Source: Gracilariopsis chorda (lineage: Eukaryota > Rhodophyta > Florideophyceae > Gracilariales > Gracilariaceae). Taken from it: DNA of 64,000 nucleotides. Position 1 is the first letter of the stretch, and every line of letters begins with the position of its first letter. The notes under the pieces are model-generated. The model saw nothing but the letters and a program-made list of their open reading frames with translations. It ran no database searches and was not told where the DNA came from. The stretch lies in assembly GCA_003194525.1 (NCBI GenBank), contig NBIV01000053.1:62001-126000 (forward strand), written 5' to 3'. Shown one piece after another: positions 23,463 through 33,520 of the stretch. The translations under genes were made by a program, and so were the position numbers.

Positions 23463-23801
23463 CACTACTACATACCTTCACATGTGAACGTGAGATTGAA
23501 AATCTGACCGGACCACCGGAACTGCCCCTTCAAATAGAAGGATAGGATGCTCAGATAAATACATATATAGGAAATACATTAGAGTTTACAAAACATGATA
23601 GCCCTCACTATCCTTCACTCGTTGTCAGTGTCTGCGGCCTTGCATAGCATGCACCAGTCCACGAGCCAGCGCAAAACGCTCGGCATCACCTGCTCCACTT
23701 CATCCCCGTGCGCCATAATAATTACGCTCCCGCATTTCGCTCTCCAACAACCCCTTTGCTCCCCTTTCTCCTTCCAATCCTTCAACTTTCCTTCCCGCAC
23801 C

Positions 23802-26800
23802 ATGTTCCCCTGTTGCTACCCTCGCTGCTCCTTCCACGGCCGCACCACATACTCTCTTCAGAGTCACCAACGCAGGTGCCCCCATCGCCTCACCGCCAAC
23901 AAGCGTTCCTCCTCCACAGCCACCGCTCCAGTTCAGTTCCCTCCCAGGACCAAGAAGCGAAAATCCGTTCCCAACCTCTCCATCAATTCTCCTCCCCTTC
24001 CCTCTCACCGTCCTTCCGACAACGTCCCCCTCGCCGATGATGATCCATATGAACTTCAACAGGCTTCCCTCTCTCTTCAAACCCAAGACGCTTACCATAT
24101 CGCAAGTCACGCCATCGGCTCCGTCTCCTCCTCAAACCCCCTTCTCCCGCCCCCTTCTCGTTCCCCTTCCCCTCTTGCCGACAACCCTCATCTCGAACAA
24201 CTCGTCCTCTACATCTCCTTCATCGCATCCTCCGTCAGCACCCGCAAAGCAGACGAGCTCATCTCCATCCTCAACCATCCAGACTTCTCCAAGTCCTCCT
24301 TCCAGACCTCCATCTCCTCCGCCAGGCAGTGCCTCGCACTGCAAGAGGACCTCTTCAAGCAACGCATCAGCTCCAACGGCTTCATCCCTTCCACCATCAC
24401 AGACAAGCGCAACACCTTCTCCGCAACCCTCTTCCAGAAACGTGCCATCGACGTCCTCAAGCAACAACTCGCACTCGCACACCTCAACAACACCTTCTTC
24501 CAGCCGGTATCTCAATCTTCCTCATCTTCTTCGTCTTCTGGTCACCCGGCTTTCGCACATCCCATGGCTGCAGCCCTCGGAAAGAAAGTCGTCCCAGCCA
24601 TCAAACAGGAAATTATGCAGTCCCCCGTCGATGACATCGTCTGGCACACCCCCCAGGAAACCGGTATCGAATCATTCATCGGCCTCGTCCAGCTCTACTC
24701 GGACAAGTCCGCAACCTCCCTGAAAAGCTCCTCCGTCAATTCCTACCCCCTCCACGTCACGTTTCTCAACTTCTCCGATGCCCTCCGCCGAAAGTGTATA
24801 TCCGAAAATCTCACACTCCTCGGATACCTTCCAACCTCCTTCTCCCCGTTTACCGCCTTCGACGACGGCGGCGACTACGTCCCGAAATCATCCTCCAACA
24901 TCCCACGCGAGACCAAAATGAACCTCATTCAGCGCGCCATCTCTACCATCCTCAACCCACTCCTCACCTCTGCGCTCCCAGGATTCTCCTTCCGTGACGC
25001 TCACGGTGTCCTCCGCCACTGCCACCCCATCCTCGCCAGCTATTGCGCAGACATCCCCGAAGCAAAGGACATCCTCGCCATCTCCCACGGAACACGGCCG
25101 CAGCACCCTTGCCCGAGATGCACCGTCCCTCGGGAACACCTCTTCCTCAATACAGATCCCATCCCCTTCCGCACACAACTCCAAACTCGAACCAATCGCA
25201 GACAGCACACCTGCCTTCTCCGCGAATCCGAGGAAGCGCAACTCGCCCGGAAACCAAAAGTGGCACGCACCAAAAAAGAAGAGGCAGCAACAGCACTTCA
25301 TTCTCTCTCCCTCGCAAAGTACACTTCTCTCTTCGAATCATACCCCATCTTCAACATCACTCCGCTTCTCTCTTCTTACAACATCTTCGCCTTCGAGCCA
25401 CTGCATAACTTCCACCTCGGCGTCTCTAAACTCATCAAAGCCACCGCAATCGAACGTCTCCGATCCGATTCCCTCTTCTCCATTGTCGGTCCCAGCAAAT
25501 CCAAGAGATCCTTCCAATCCATCCGCACCTCCATCCTCAAACACTCCAACTCCATTCTTGCGGCCATCCAAAAAGATTCCCCTGCAACTGGACTCCACAT
25601 AGACTTCTCCACCTCCGACAACGCTCAAGCTCTTAACGGCTTCTTCACCACAGAAGGACTCCGTGGAATGCTCGAAGCAAAAGATTACCGCGCACTCGAC
25701 ATGGTATTCCCCTTCATCGGAGCATTCTTCGACAGATGCTGCAACGAAATCGACTCCTCCCCAATCACTTCCGTCTTCACCAAGTACACAGATCTCGTTC
25801 TCTACGCCATGCGATACAACTCCACTTCCGAATGGACCGAAGACTCTCTCAAATCACTCGAACGACAGATCAGATCCTTCAAACTCACAGCCACCACCGT
25901 CCTCGGACCCTACCACTCTTCGCACCTCGGTACCCTCAAGTTCCATCTCCTCGATCACATCGTCGACGACATACGTAGATACGGAGGTCTGCACTTCAAC
26001 GACGCAGGCATATTCGAACATGCCCACGTCCTCTTCAAATCTCACTACTCCAAGACATCCAAACGAAGAGCCACTGCCCACAACGAAACCATCCGCGCTA
26101 TAGACCGCTCCACCGCCATCAAGGATTGGAATCCACTCTCAGCAGAACCCTCTATTGCTTCTCATCCTCCATCAAAAACTCCAACCGAACCCCGAAAACC
26201 ATGCTTTGTACGCGACGGAAAACAAATCTCATTCTACGACATCTTCACTGCTGCAAAGTACCTCGGATCCAATCCAAACGCTTCTCCAAAACTTCTTCAA
26301 GAACTCTTCTCCGCAGACACTCTCTCCATCATCTCACAACTCGGTCACACGGCTCTCCATTCGTTTATCTCTCTCTCAATCGAATACCTCAACCTCGACC
26401 TCTCCACGAAACAACTACGTCAAACTCGTCTCACCATCCTCAACTCAGGATACGTCGTCGGCGGCTACACTCCCACCCTCGACAATTACAACCCCGAACA
26501 AAACGAACTCATGCTTCAAGAACCTCCTGTCTCTCTCCTTCAGCGCATCTTCGCCGTTCAATCCTTCGGACCCTCGAAGTCTGCAAAATTCTCCCACATC
26601 CTCGTGGCGGGCACAAACTCCTCCTCTTCATCCAAACCCATCGTATGGGTCTCCAAGCTCATCGCCCTCGTTCGCTTCACAGTACCTTCTGCTTCCTCAA
26701 CTTTCCCCACCTCGACCACAGAGGAATTTTCATTTGTACAATTTCTCGAAGTCGTACCACCTCGCGACCAAGTAGATATAACCCTCAACTGTGTATCCCT

Positions 26801-27065
26801 TCGATGGTCAACCGATGACGAACACAACCACACCACAAATCCCGTTCCCATCTCCAAACCATCCACAGACGATAACGTTTCCCCTTGGTTCGGACTCGTT
26901 CCTTCAACTTCCATTCTCGGTGCAGTGCACGTCGTGCGTCAAAACTACCCCGCCCCACCCTTCCCGTCTCGACTTCACTGGCGTTTCCATCGTTTCTACA
27001 TTAACCGCTTCTATCGCGACACCGCTTCAAAGCCCTACAACCCCCATTCCACTACCCCTCCATAA
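23802..27065 (+). CDS. Plavaka-like (CMC) transposase
   Basis: The open frame runs 23595-27065 (1,156 residues). I prefer the ATG at 23802 because the sequence after it starts with a zinc-finger block (MFPCCYPRCSFHGRTTYSLQ, then HQRRC), the usual N-terminus of Plavaka transposases, while the preceding 69 residues have no family resemblance. Central motifs: FRDAHGVLRHCHPILASYCA then HPCPRC, the conserved knuckle region; EPLHNFHLGVSKLI, the D/E-x-x-H...LGV-x-K block; and FNDAGIFEHAHVLFKSHY near residue 850, matching the conserved C-terminal Glu-containing segment. CMC transposases cut and paste DNA with an RNase H-type DDE fold; the exact triad was not proven. The coding strand is strongly pyrimidine-rich. 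The frame is intact. Confidence 0.8.
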   Translation: MFPCCYPRCSFHGRTTYSLQSHQRRCPHRLTANKRSSSTATAPVQFPPRTKKRKSVPNLSINSPPLPSHRPSDNVPLADDDPYELQQASLSLQTQDAYHIASHAIGSVSSSNPLLPPPSRSPSPLADNPHLEQLVLYISFIASSVSTRKADELISILNHPDFSKSSFQTSISSARQCLALQEDLFKQRISSNGFIPSTITDKRNTFSATLFQKRAIDVLKQQLALAHLNNTFFQPVSQSSSSSSSSGHPAFAHPMAAALGKKVVPAIKQEIMQSPVDDIVWHTPQETGIESFIGLVQLYSDKSATSLKSSSVNSYPLHVTFLNFSDALRRKCISENLTLLGYLPTSFSPFTAFDDGGDYVPKSSSNIPRETKMNLIQRAISTILNPLLTSALPGFSFRDAHGVLRHCHPILASYCADIPEAKDILAISHGTRPQHPCPRCTVPREHLFLNTDPIPFRTQLQTRTNRRQHTCLLRESEEAQLARKPKVARTKKEEAATALHSLSLAKYTSLFESYPIFNITPLLSSYNIFAFEPLHNFHLGVSKLIKATAIERLRSDSLFSIVGPSKSKRSFQSIRTSILKHSNSILAAIQKDSPATGLHIDFSTSDNAQALNGFFTTEGLRGMLEAKDYRALDMVFPFIGAFFDRCCNEIDSSPITSVFTKYTDLVLYAMRYNSTSEWTEDSLKSLERQIRSFKLTATTVLGPYHSSHLGTLKFHLLDHIVDDIRRYGGLHFNDAGIFEHAHVLFKSHYSKTSKRRATAHNETIRAIDRSTAIKDWNPLSAEPSIASHPPSKTPTEPRKPCFVRDGKQISFYDIFTAAKYLGSNPNASPKLLQELFSADTLSIISQLGHTALHSFISLSIEYLNLDLSTKQLRQTRLTILNSGYVVGGYTPTLDNYNPEQNELMLQEPPVSLLQRIFAVQSFGPSKSAKFSHILVAGTNSSSSSKPIVWVSKLIALVRFTVPSASSTFPTSTTEEFSFVQFLEVVPPRDQVDITLNCVSLRWSTDDEHNHTTNPVPISKPSTDDNVSPWFGLVPSTSILGAVHVVRQNYPAPPFPSRLHWRFHRFYINRFYRDTASKPYNPHSTTPP

Positions 27066-27129
27066 ACTATCCGTTCCACTTGAACAACTACTCGCCTCCC
27101 TCAACACCCTCCATTTCACCGTAGAGCTC

Positions 27130-29457
27130 TTACCTTGAACCATTCCTCCCATTCCCTCCGTTCTCATTCTGCAACCTCTTCATCCACACATCCTCCGGCC
27201 GACAAGCAGCAACATAACAGTCAAGCACCCCTCCAAGTCGTTTCGTCAGGTGCTCCACGAAGTACTCATCCCTCATTGCCAAGTAGATCTCCCGCTTCGA
27301 AGGTATCCAAAGCGCAACCGTCGCTTTCCTATTCTCATTCCCTGCTATGCGACGCGGATCCCCCTCGTCGAACCCTTCATTCTCCAATTCCTCATGGTGC
27401 CGTTCCCTCACTCTCTCCCATGCCACCCCAATTATGTTCTCCAGAGCAAGCGGGAGATACTCACCAAACAACTTTGAAAACAATAACTGCCGTTTTCCTC
27501 CACGGCCCACATTCGTGTCCAACGCAGTCAAAACACATCCGATCCAAGCATCCAAGCGTGCCAAATGCATCACAGTTCCATCCACATAATCTGTCTTCCC
27601 TTCGCCTCCCGGTACCACCTCATATCCCATAAACTCTGCCAGCACTTCTACCGCAGCTCCGTTCTTAAAGTACATGTCCTCCCCACCAAAGTCCCTTAAC
27701 CTTCGAGCAACTTGAAATCCAGAATATGTAAGATCGTCAATCGCACTCATTCTCCATGCACATAAGATTCGGCTCTTCTCTACCTCCTTTCCCATTAACT
27801 TGCTTCTCGCTTCCTCTAACTGCTTCTTCAATTCCACATCAAGCTCCGTCCCCTCCTGAGGTCTCACACGTCTTGCTATCAAGTCATACCCAAGTAGCGA
27901 AAACAACTTTTCCCGTGCCGCCCGCTTCCGAACCCCAATCACATCGCTCAACGTTTGCTTCATACGCTGCCTCAAACACCTGTCCCGAGCTACGTCCTGC
28001 ATACACTGAATCTTCTTACCCGCTTGTCGAATCGACTCCCATCTATGCCCTTCAATCTCAACACCAATCAAATACTTCAAAAGTTCATTGCTTCCTCCTC
28101 GCAAACTCGGTGTATACGCCCTCATCTCCGATACGATCTCAAAGGGACACCGAGGAACAATTTCGTTCCCTCCCACTACGAATACACTCGACTCCGTCCC
28201 TTTCCCTAAGATCTCACACCGGTTCGTCCAGTTCCTCTCCATTCGATCCGTAGTAAAACAAAGCTCCGACACTTCCAACTTTGCGTAATACAATATCCTA
28301 TCATACACTACCCTAGCAAATCCATAAAAGCTCTCGTCCACATCAACCACATACTTTTTACGCCTCGTCAAATCAGTGTCTCCCCCTTCAGCTCTTCTTC
28401 TCTCCGCACTCCTTACCTTTATCCCTTCCCTCAAACTGTCAATCAGCATGTTCTTCTCGATCATTTCTTCCCTCATCCTCTTCAGTTCCTCCTGTGTCAG
28501 CTTCAAAGATATCTTTAAAGTAGTATGGTCCTCCTTAAGGCTTCCAAGTTCTCCCTTTAGCGAATTCACCTTCTGAACCAATGTAGGTCTAGACAACACA
28601 CCGATCTCATCATCATCAAGGTCCTTCACAACATCGGTACTCACCACTTGCTCATCACGGGGTGACTTATTCACATTCTCTTCCGCCTCCAATCCCATTT
28701 CGAAAGATCGGTCAAATGATACCGAAATTCTTCGCCTTCTCTCCCGCATTCCTTCCGGTGTACGCAGCGCATTGCGTCCGCTTTCTTTCTCTACGTCAGG
28801 GACGATGTCCATATTCCTCGATCGGATGGGAGTGCCGCCATTTCCATCTTGATCTCTCGTGGCCTCATTCTCATGAAATACATTAGAACACCGCCCGTGC
28901 TTCTCACGTGCACTTCCTTCGGTACACCTCCCCTTCGTAATCTCATCTTCGCGCTCTCCTTCGCTCTCAGGCAAATAAACATTCACCTCTTCTTGCGCGC
29001 GCTCTTGATTACCACTGGGAGCTCCACGTCGCTTGGAGTTACGACACTCCTGCACCTCCTTTCCACACGACAAGACCTTCCTCACTCCTGAGCCTTCAGC
29101 GCGTGCCTGCTCGGAAACACCATCTCCCTCCACTCCGCTCCTGTCGTGTTTCGCAGCTTCCTCGTTGGATCTCCGCTTCATCCGTTGCACGCGCCTTGGT
29201 TCCTTGCCAGACCGCGCCTCTCGGGAGAGCTCCGGCCTCAAATTATCGTTTATCGTGCGATCCGATGCGCCACTTGGGTTTGAACCCCCTGTCCCTCCTT
29301 TTCTCCCGGACAAACCGCTCCTCGGAACGCGGGTAGCTCCTACCTGAGGTCCTTTCGTGCCACTCGGACTTCGTTCCTCCACACCCCTCCGTCGCGTTTT
29401 CGGTGCATTCGTCGCGCCTTCCCTCCCGGCGCCTCTCTTCTTCCCCTTCACTGGCAT
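27130..29457 (-). CDS. Basic, coiled-coil accessory protein of the Plavaka-like element
   Basis: A 775-residue frame from ATG 29457 (an ATG at 29538 would add 27). The N-terminus is lysine/arginine-rich (MPVKGKKRGAGREG, KTRRRG) and looks like nuclear localisation signals in a disordered region to about residue 280. A coiled coil follows (VNSLKGELGSLKEDHTTLKI, then KLTQEELKRMREEMIEKNML). The C-terminal 380 residues are globular, with regular hydrophobic spacing and no domain I recognise. It converges with the transposase gene, whose stop is 66 bp away. Intact length despite no known family suggests selection. It may bind DNA or the transposase; that is a guess. Confidence 0.7.
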   Translation of the reverse strand: MPVKGKKRGAGREGATNAPKTRRRGVEERSPSGTKGPQVGATRVPRSGLSGRKGGTGGSNPSGASDRTINDNLRPELSREARSGKEPRRVQRMKRRSNEEAAKHDRSGVEGDGVSEQARAEGSGVRKVLSCGKEVQECRNSKRRGAPSGNQERAQEEVNVYLPESEGEREDEITKGRCTEGSAREKHGRCSNVFHENEATRDQDGNGGTPIRSRNMDIVPDVEKESGRNALRTPEGMRERRRRISVSFDRSFEMGLEAEENVNKSPRDEQVVSTDVVKDLDDDEIGVLSRPTLVQKVNSLKGELGSLKEDHTTLKISLKLTQEELKRMREEMIEKNMLIDSLREGIKVRSAERRRAEGGDTDLTRRKKYVVDVDESFYGFARVVYDRILYYAKLEVSELCFTTDRMERNWTNRCEILGKGTESSVFVVGGNEIVPRCPFEIVSEMRAYTPSLRGGSNELLKYLIGVEIEGHRWESIRQAGKKIQCMQDVARDRCLRQRMKQTLSDVIGVRKRAAREKLFSLLGYDLIARRVRPQEGTELDVELKKQLEEARSKLMGKEVEKSRILCAWRMSAIDDLTYSGFQVARRLRDFGGEDMYFKNGAAVEVLAEFMGYEVVPGGEGKTDYVDGTVMHLARLDAWIGCVLTALDTNVGRGGKRQLLFSKLFGEYLPLALENIIGVAWERVRERHHEELENEGFDEGDPRRIAGNENRKATVALWIPSKREIYLAMRDEYFVEHLTKRLGGVLDCYVAACRPEDVWMKRLQNENGGNGRNGSR

Positions 29458-29717
29458 AGCTGTTAGATAATGTCGCGTGCTTGTGGCGGGGAAACACCGC
29501 GGCCCTAAAACGACGTGTGCCGAGCAGGAAGAACTCACGAAAAGCCACGAAGGGTTTTTGGCATTAGTTCCACCTCTCTGAAAACATGAAAAAAATTACC
29601 CTGATGTTCCTACCACTCGTTAACCGAATGGGTCCCCTGACATATCGCCCCCCCATCAAGGATTTTTTCACTAAAGTAGCTATGTGGTTTACAAACTCGG
29701 TTTCTTTAGTATATAAG

Positions 29718-32700
29718 CTAGTCAATTACAATAGCTCCATCATCTATACGCAGATGCGTCTGAGTATGCCAATCATAGACATTTCCGTATTCACTAAAGA
29801 TTTCGTCCCCTTCCTCTATTTCAACAAGGGCTTCCAGCTTGATAAGCCTGTAGTCTGTTAGTTTCCTACAGTTCAGCCCTAGGCCAGGTGAACGTTTCAT
29901 CCGCACGTTAGCCTCACGCTTTTTCACAAGGCCATCTACCGTAGCATCTAAGTCCTTATCGCCTTCGACATACTTAGGGTCGTTAATATACCCTGCAACA
30001 CAAAACGGAGCTGGAACAACCCAAAGAATCGGGTTGGTTTGTTTTCCATGGTTCAGTGTTCTCCGATGAGGTAGTGCAGAGAACTGATGCCCATGAACAT
30101 CCACCGCCACCGCATATTTTCGAAAGCGATCCTTCGTCACACCCATAACTCCGTCCCCGTAGGTCTTGTGCACTTCTTTACGGTTCGTCAGATCATGATA
30201 CACGAGTGTCCCATAGAAGTAGCACACTACCTCCCCTACAGCAATACGACGAGTTGCAAACACTCCAACACCAGCGTTATCGTGGCGAATAGTAGACTTG
30301 CTGATTCGTAGTCCATAATGCACAGCTTCCATTGCCAGCAGCGAGTTCATGTTCTCCAGATTCATCCTACCCTGCAGCACGCTAGGCCATTGATCGAAGG
30401 TCCTGCTCTTACCCAATTTGGCTACCTCTTCACTTCTCCACAGCGTCGACAGGAACTGGACGACGTGTGGGGGAAGCATCTGGTACGGAGAAAAGCCATT
30501 GACTGCCTTCCATGACAAGGTATGCCTCAATCTGCCCATTGGAAATGCGATGACAACAGTATGGGCCATCTTCCTGAGCTCTTGGTTCTTCTCAAGATTG
30601 GTGTTTCCCTCCCGGATTATAGAAGCAAAACGAACAATAGCAGCATGCTTTGCGTGTTCAAAGCAAGCTTTATCGTCTTCACATCCTACAAATATCCGGT
30701 GCTTCGGCAGTTCCATGCATGCCATCGCTGTAGAGAACGTCCCCGCAAAGAGGTCAACCACTAGGTCTCCTGGCTGACTAAACCTGCAAATGAGTTCCTT
30801 CAGCAATGCCCTACACTTCTGTTCCGGTCGCACCTTTTTCCTCGTAGTGATTCTCTCCGAGTTTGTCACATTCCATAGCAGAGTTTCGCCATAAGACATA
30901 GGCGGCACCTGGTCTATGATTGCGTGATATGCCGGGTAGCGTGAAGGGATAAAATTAAAGTTCTCATAGTTCACCATTCTGTGCTGTTGGGAATACGGGA
31001 CCCCAGAGCGCACTGCATGTACGGCATACTCCGACGTCTGGTACAGCCGACAGCTCCGCCTTCCCGGATTACCCATCGAGTTCCCCATGGATCGTACGAA
31101 CTGGAGGGGTTGTTCGTCCACGACAAAAGAAAAACGAGTTGTGCCAGAGTCATCTGTGTACGTAACACTCCGCAGCACCTCCCGCCACTTCTGTATCTGA
31201 TCCCACGAGCAGAACAATATAACATGCCCACCGGGACGTAGCAACTTTGAAATTCTTTTCCCTGCCCGGGCCATGGTCTTCTCGGTGAGAACATCATGAC
31301 CACTGTTCTCCCGATTACGCTCCGCACGAGTCCCATATGGGGGATCCGAAAGCACGAACTGTACCCTTCCTTCAATGGATAGTTCGCTGTCCCCGGACTT
31401 GTTGTCGTCGACGTCGACAAGGTCTTGGAAACTGCAGTTGTGAAGACGGAAGCTGCGGGACATCTGCCTCTCACAGTACTCGTACGACATCAACTGATCT
31501 AAAGTCTTCGGATACGGTGGAGGTTGAACACCAGTCTCCTTCACGCTGTACGTCAGTCTCTGAGACAATGTCGTTGTCTGCAGACCAGTAGTAGCTCTTG
31601 GAGCAGCCACACTCTCCACCACCTCTTCGACCTCATTATCAGCGATACCTTCCTTTTCATGAATACCTTCGTGCCTCCCAGCAGCAGGGTTGGTCCGTAC
31701 CGGCACCATCATGATATCGTCATCTTCCCCAGGCTCCTGCTTAACAGCTTGATGAACGGCGAAATTGCTTCCATGCGATTTAGTTAGCTTAAGAGGCTTG
31801 ATGGCATCCTGAACTGTAGTGACAAGAGACTCACTAAAGTCCTCAAATCGTGTAGGGAAATGCCTTGTGTTCGTGATATTGAATCTCTTTAGAGCATCCC
31901 ATTTACTGGGAGCAGAGATTTCGAACAGTTTCTCTTGTACTACCACACTGGAAAGGTCCCCAAGGTATTCCTTTGCACATAAACGAAGTCCTGTATCAAC
32001 TGCGCCAGGTAGGCTCCAAGCCCATTCCACAACGTTCTCCCTGATGGTAGTGGCGTTCTTCTCCTTCACAAATTGTTTCGAGCAGTCTTTGTGTTGAAAA
32101 CCCAGGGAAGGTTCTCCAATATCTTTGAATACCATGTTACGGTAGTCCAGTCGAATGTACGGCAATATCATAACCTCGACGTTGGGAAAACCAAGAAATT
32201 GTGCAAAGCAATCCCATGCCCTGGTAACCAGCTGGACGCCATAGCCCACTCTCTGACATTGCAGCTTGTCAGACAGGCTCACCTTCGAGAACTTCGTACT
32301 AGACATTCCGAATTTCCTTTTTCTACCACTCGCTTTCTTATGCAACGAGATGTTCTGCACCATAGACAAGGCTATGAAGAATTCGAAATCCGTGCAAGGT
32401 TTGGTGTGGAAAGGAGAAGAGTTATTGATGACGCCTAGCACTCGAGACTTGAAGAACACACTTAGCAATACATTGGGTGGTATACCCTTATGCACCTCGC
32501 TTCCACAATAAAGCTCCCAAAAGTCCCTCACGCGTCGGTCCCCATCACCATCCTTCAGGTCCACTACCCTTGCCATCAAGTACATCTGACGTGCCGGACC
32601 CCTAGAAGCGACTTTCCGTAGCTCGGAATCGGAGTACGAGGTGTAATCCGGTCCGATGAGAGTATAGAACATTTGCTTCACAGACTCATGAACGTTTCGG

Positions 32701-32900
32701 GTTTCCACCGCGAACGTCAAGAAATCGCTGTGCTTCAGACCTCTCGGCTCGTCAAAGTTTTGCCTCGTCGCCACGTAGGCGTCGCGAATACCCAGGTAAG
32801 CAGCAAGAAGCTGCTCCCCAGTTCCATGCATCTTACCGCTTCCCGAAGCACTCCCGGTGGCGGCCGACCTCACATTAACTTCTTCGACGGAGGAGCCCAT
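29718..32900 (-). CDS. DNA N6-A/N4-C methyltransferase fused to a SET domain
   Basis: 1,060 residues from ATG 32900. Residues 1-480 have no recognised domain and include a low-complexity acidic linker at about 385-440. A beta-class amino-methyltransferase follows: motif IV as FVLSDPPYG (DPPY 519-522), then LLRPGGHVILFCSW, a variable target-recognition stretch, KVRPEQKCRALLKELI (motif X-like, before motif I), and motif I as PGDLVVDLFAGTFST (716-724), followed by GCEDD. IV-before-I is the beta-class order (N6_N4_Mtase family). A SET domain occupies about 876-1043: NAGVGVFATRRIAVGEVVCY, then GYINDPKY with NVRMK in place of the NHSC-x-PN motif, then ALVEIEEGDEIFSEYGNVYD with the catalytic Tyr1038. 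The first domain would methylate DNA amino groups and the SET domain protein lysines, probably histones. I know of no described protein with this combination. Confidence 0.85.
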   Translation of the reverse strand: MGSSVEEVNVRSAATGSASGSGKMHGTGEQLLAAYLGIRDAYVATRQNFDEPRGLKHSDFLTFAVETRNVHESVKQMFYTLIGPDYTSYSDSELRKVASRGPARQMYLMARVVDLKDGDGDRRVRDFWELYCGSEVHKGIPPNVLLSVFFKSRVLGVINNSSPFHTKPCTDFEFFIALSMVQNISLHKKASGRKRKFGMSSTKFSKVSLSDKLQCQRVGYGVQLVTRAWDCFAQFLGFPNVEVMILPYIRLDYRNMVFKDIGEPSLGFQHKDCSKQFVKEKNATTIRENVVEWAWSLPGAVDTGLRLCAKEYLGDLSSVVVQEKLFEISAPSKWDALKRFNITNTRHFPTRFEDFSESLVTTVQDAIKPLKLTKSHGSNFAVHQAVKQEPGEDDDIMMVPVRTNPAAGRHEGIHEKEGIADNEVEEVVESVAAPRATTGLQTTTLSQRLTYSVKETGVQPPPYPKTLDQLMSYEYCERQMSRSFRLHNCSFQDLVDVDDNKSGDSELSIEGRVQFVLSDPPYGTRAERNRENSGHDVLTEKTMARAGKRISKLLRPGGHVILFCSWDQIQKWREVLRSVTYTDDSGTTRFSFVVDEQPLQFVRSMGNSMGNPGRRSCRLYQTSEYAVHAVRSGVPYSQQHRMVNYENFNFIPSRYPAYHAIIDQVPPMSYGETLLWNVTNSERITTRKKVRPEQKCRALLKELICRFSQPGDLVVDLFAGTFSTAMACMELPKHRIFVGCEDDKACFEHAKHAAIVRFASIIREGNTNLEKNQELRKMAHTVVIAFPMGRLRHTLSWKAVNGFSPYQMLPPHVVQFLSTLWRSEEVAKLGKSRTFDQWPSVLQGRMNLENMNSLLAMEAVHYGLRISKSTIRHDNAGVGVFATRRIAVGEVVCYFYGTLVYHDLTNRKEVHKTYGDGVMGVTKDRFRKYAVAVDVHGHQFSALPHRRTLNHGKQTNPILWVVPAPFCVAGYINDPKYVEGDKDLDATVDGLVKKREANVRMKRSPGLGLNCRKLTDYRLIKLEALVEIEEGDEIFSEYGNVYDWHTQTHLRIDDGAIVID

Positions 32901-33225
32901 GATATACCTCGATGGCTATGCAGCTAGTTTGAAAATGAACGGACGTGGGGGAGGAACGCGATACTCCACACGTTCGGAGCGGTCGCGGAGCAAAGAGAAA
33001 GTGGTTACCGTGTTTTTCGGTGGTCGTCAATGACCAAAAGTTGCAATCACGCGGATGAAGATTGGCGGGTTTTCGGAATCGTTGTAATGCTTGTGAGCCG
33101 GCGTGGTTGCACTGCGATGATAGGAGAGAATATCTGCGCATCGACACCGATTGCATGAAGGAGCGCGGCGGTCAGAAGATCATTGCGAGAAACTATGCTG
33201 ATGTTGAACTGCTAGGGGGGGTGGA

Positions 33226-33299
33226 GGTCCGTGGACCGGAGTGTCGTGGCGCTTCATCAGGCGCCTGATGAAGCGCCACGACACTCCGGTCCACGGACC
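33226..33299. repeat. 74-bp perfect palindrome
   Basis: Two 37-base arms meet without a loop at 33262/33263 (centre CATCAGGC/GCCTGATG). It lies between the divergent methyltransferase-SET gene and the 252-residue coiled-coil gene. A direct, shortened copy of most of it is at 33462-33520. Confidence 0.9.
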
Positions 33300-33302
33300 T
33301 TC

Positions 33303-33520
33303 GCCACCCAGCTGTTCAGAAAATCAAAAAATTAGTGTAAAATGAACCATGCATCTTCCGCCCATGACCTACTAGGTCGTACCGCAGATGTCCGTTCATT
33401 CCAGACACTAATTTTAAACTAATTTTTTGATTTTCGGAACTGCTGGCCGCCACGTGGTGGAGGTCCGTGGACCGGAGTGTCGTGGCGCTTCATCAGGCGC
33501 CTGATGAAGCGCCACGACAC
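33303..33520. repeat. Inverted-repeat cluster next to the palindrome
   Basis: AAAATCAAAAAATTAGTGT at about 33318 is mirrored by an ACACTAATTTTA/TAATTTTTTGATTTT stretch at about 33405-33435, and CAGCTGTTC by GAACTGCTGG beyond it, with roughly 95 bases between. The second palindrome copy at 33462-33520 follows; its right arm is cut short at ACGACACTTCG. The whole looks like a composite foldback sequence or a small inserted hairpin element. Confidence 0.6.

Noticed and set aside
23700..25628. Long overlapping frames on both strands of the Plavaka transposase gene
   Set aside because: They are low-complexity Ser/Pro/Thr or Gly/Glu products of the pyrimidine-rich sequence and carry no motifs.
29718..32900. 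Restriction-modification system
   Set aside because: No restriction endonuclease frame accompanies the methyltransferase, and its SET fusion points to a chromatin role.
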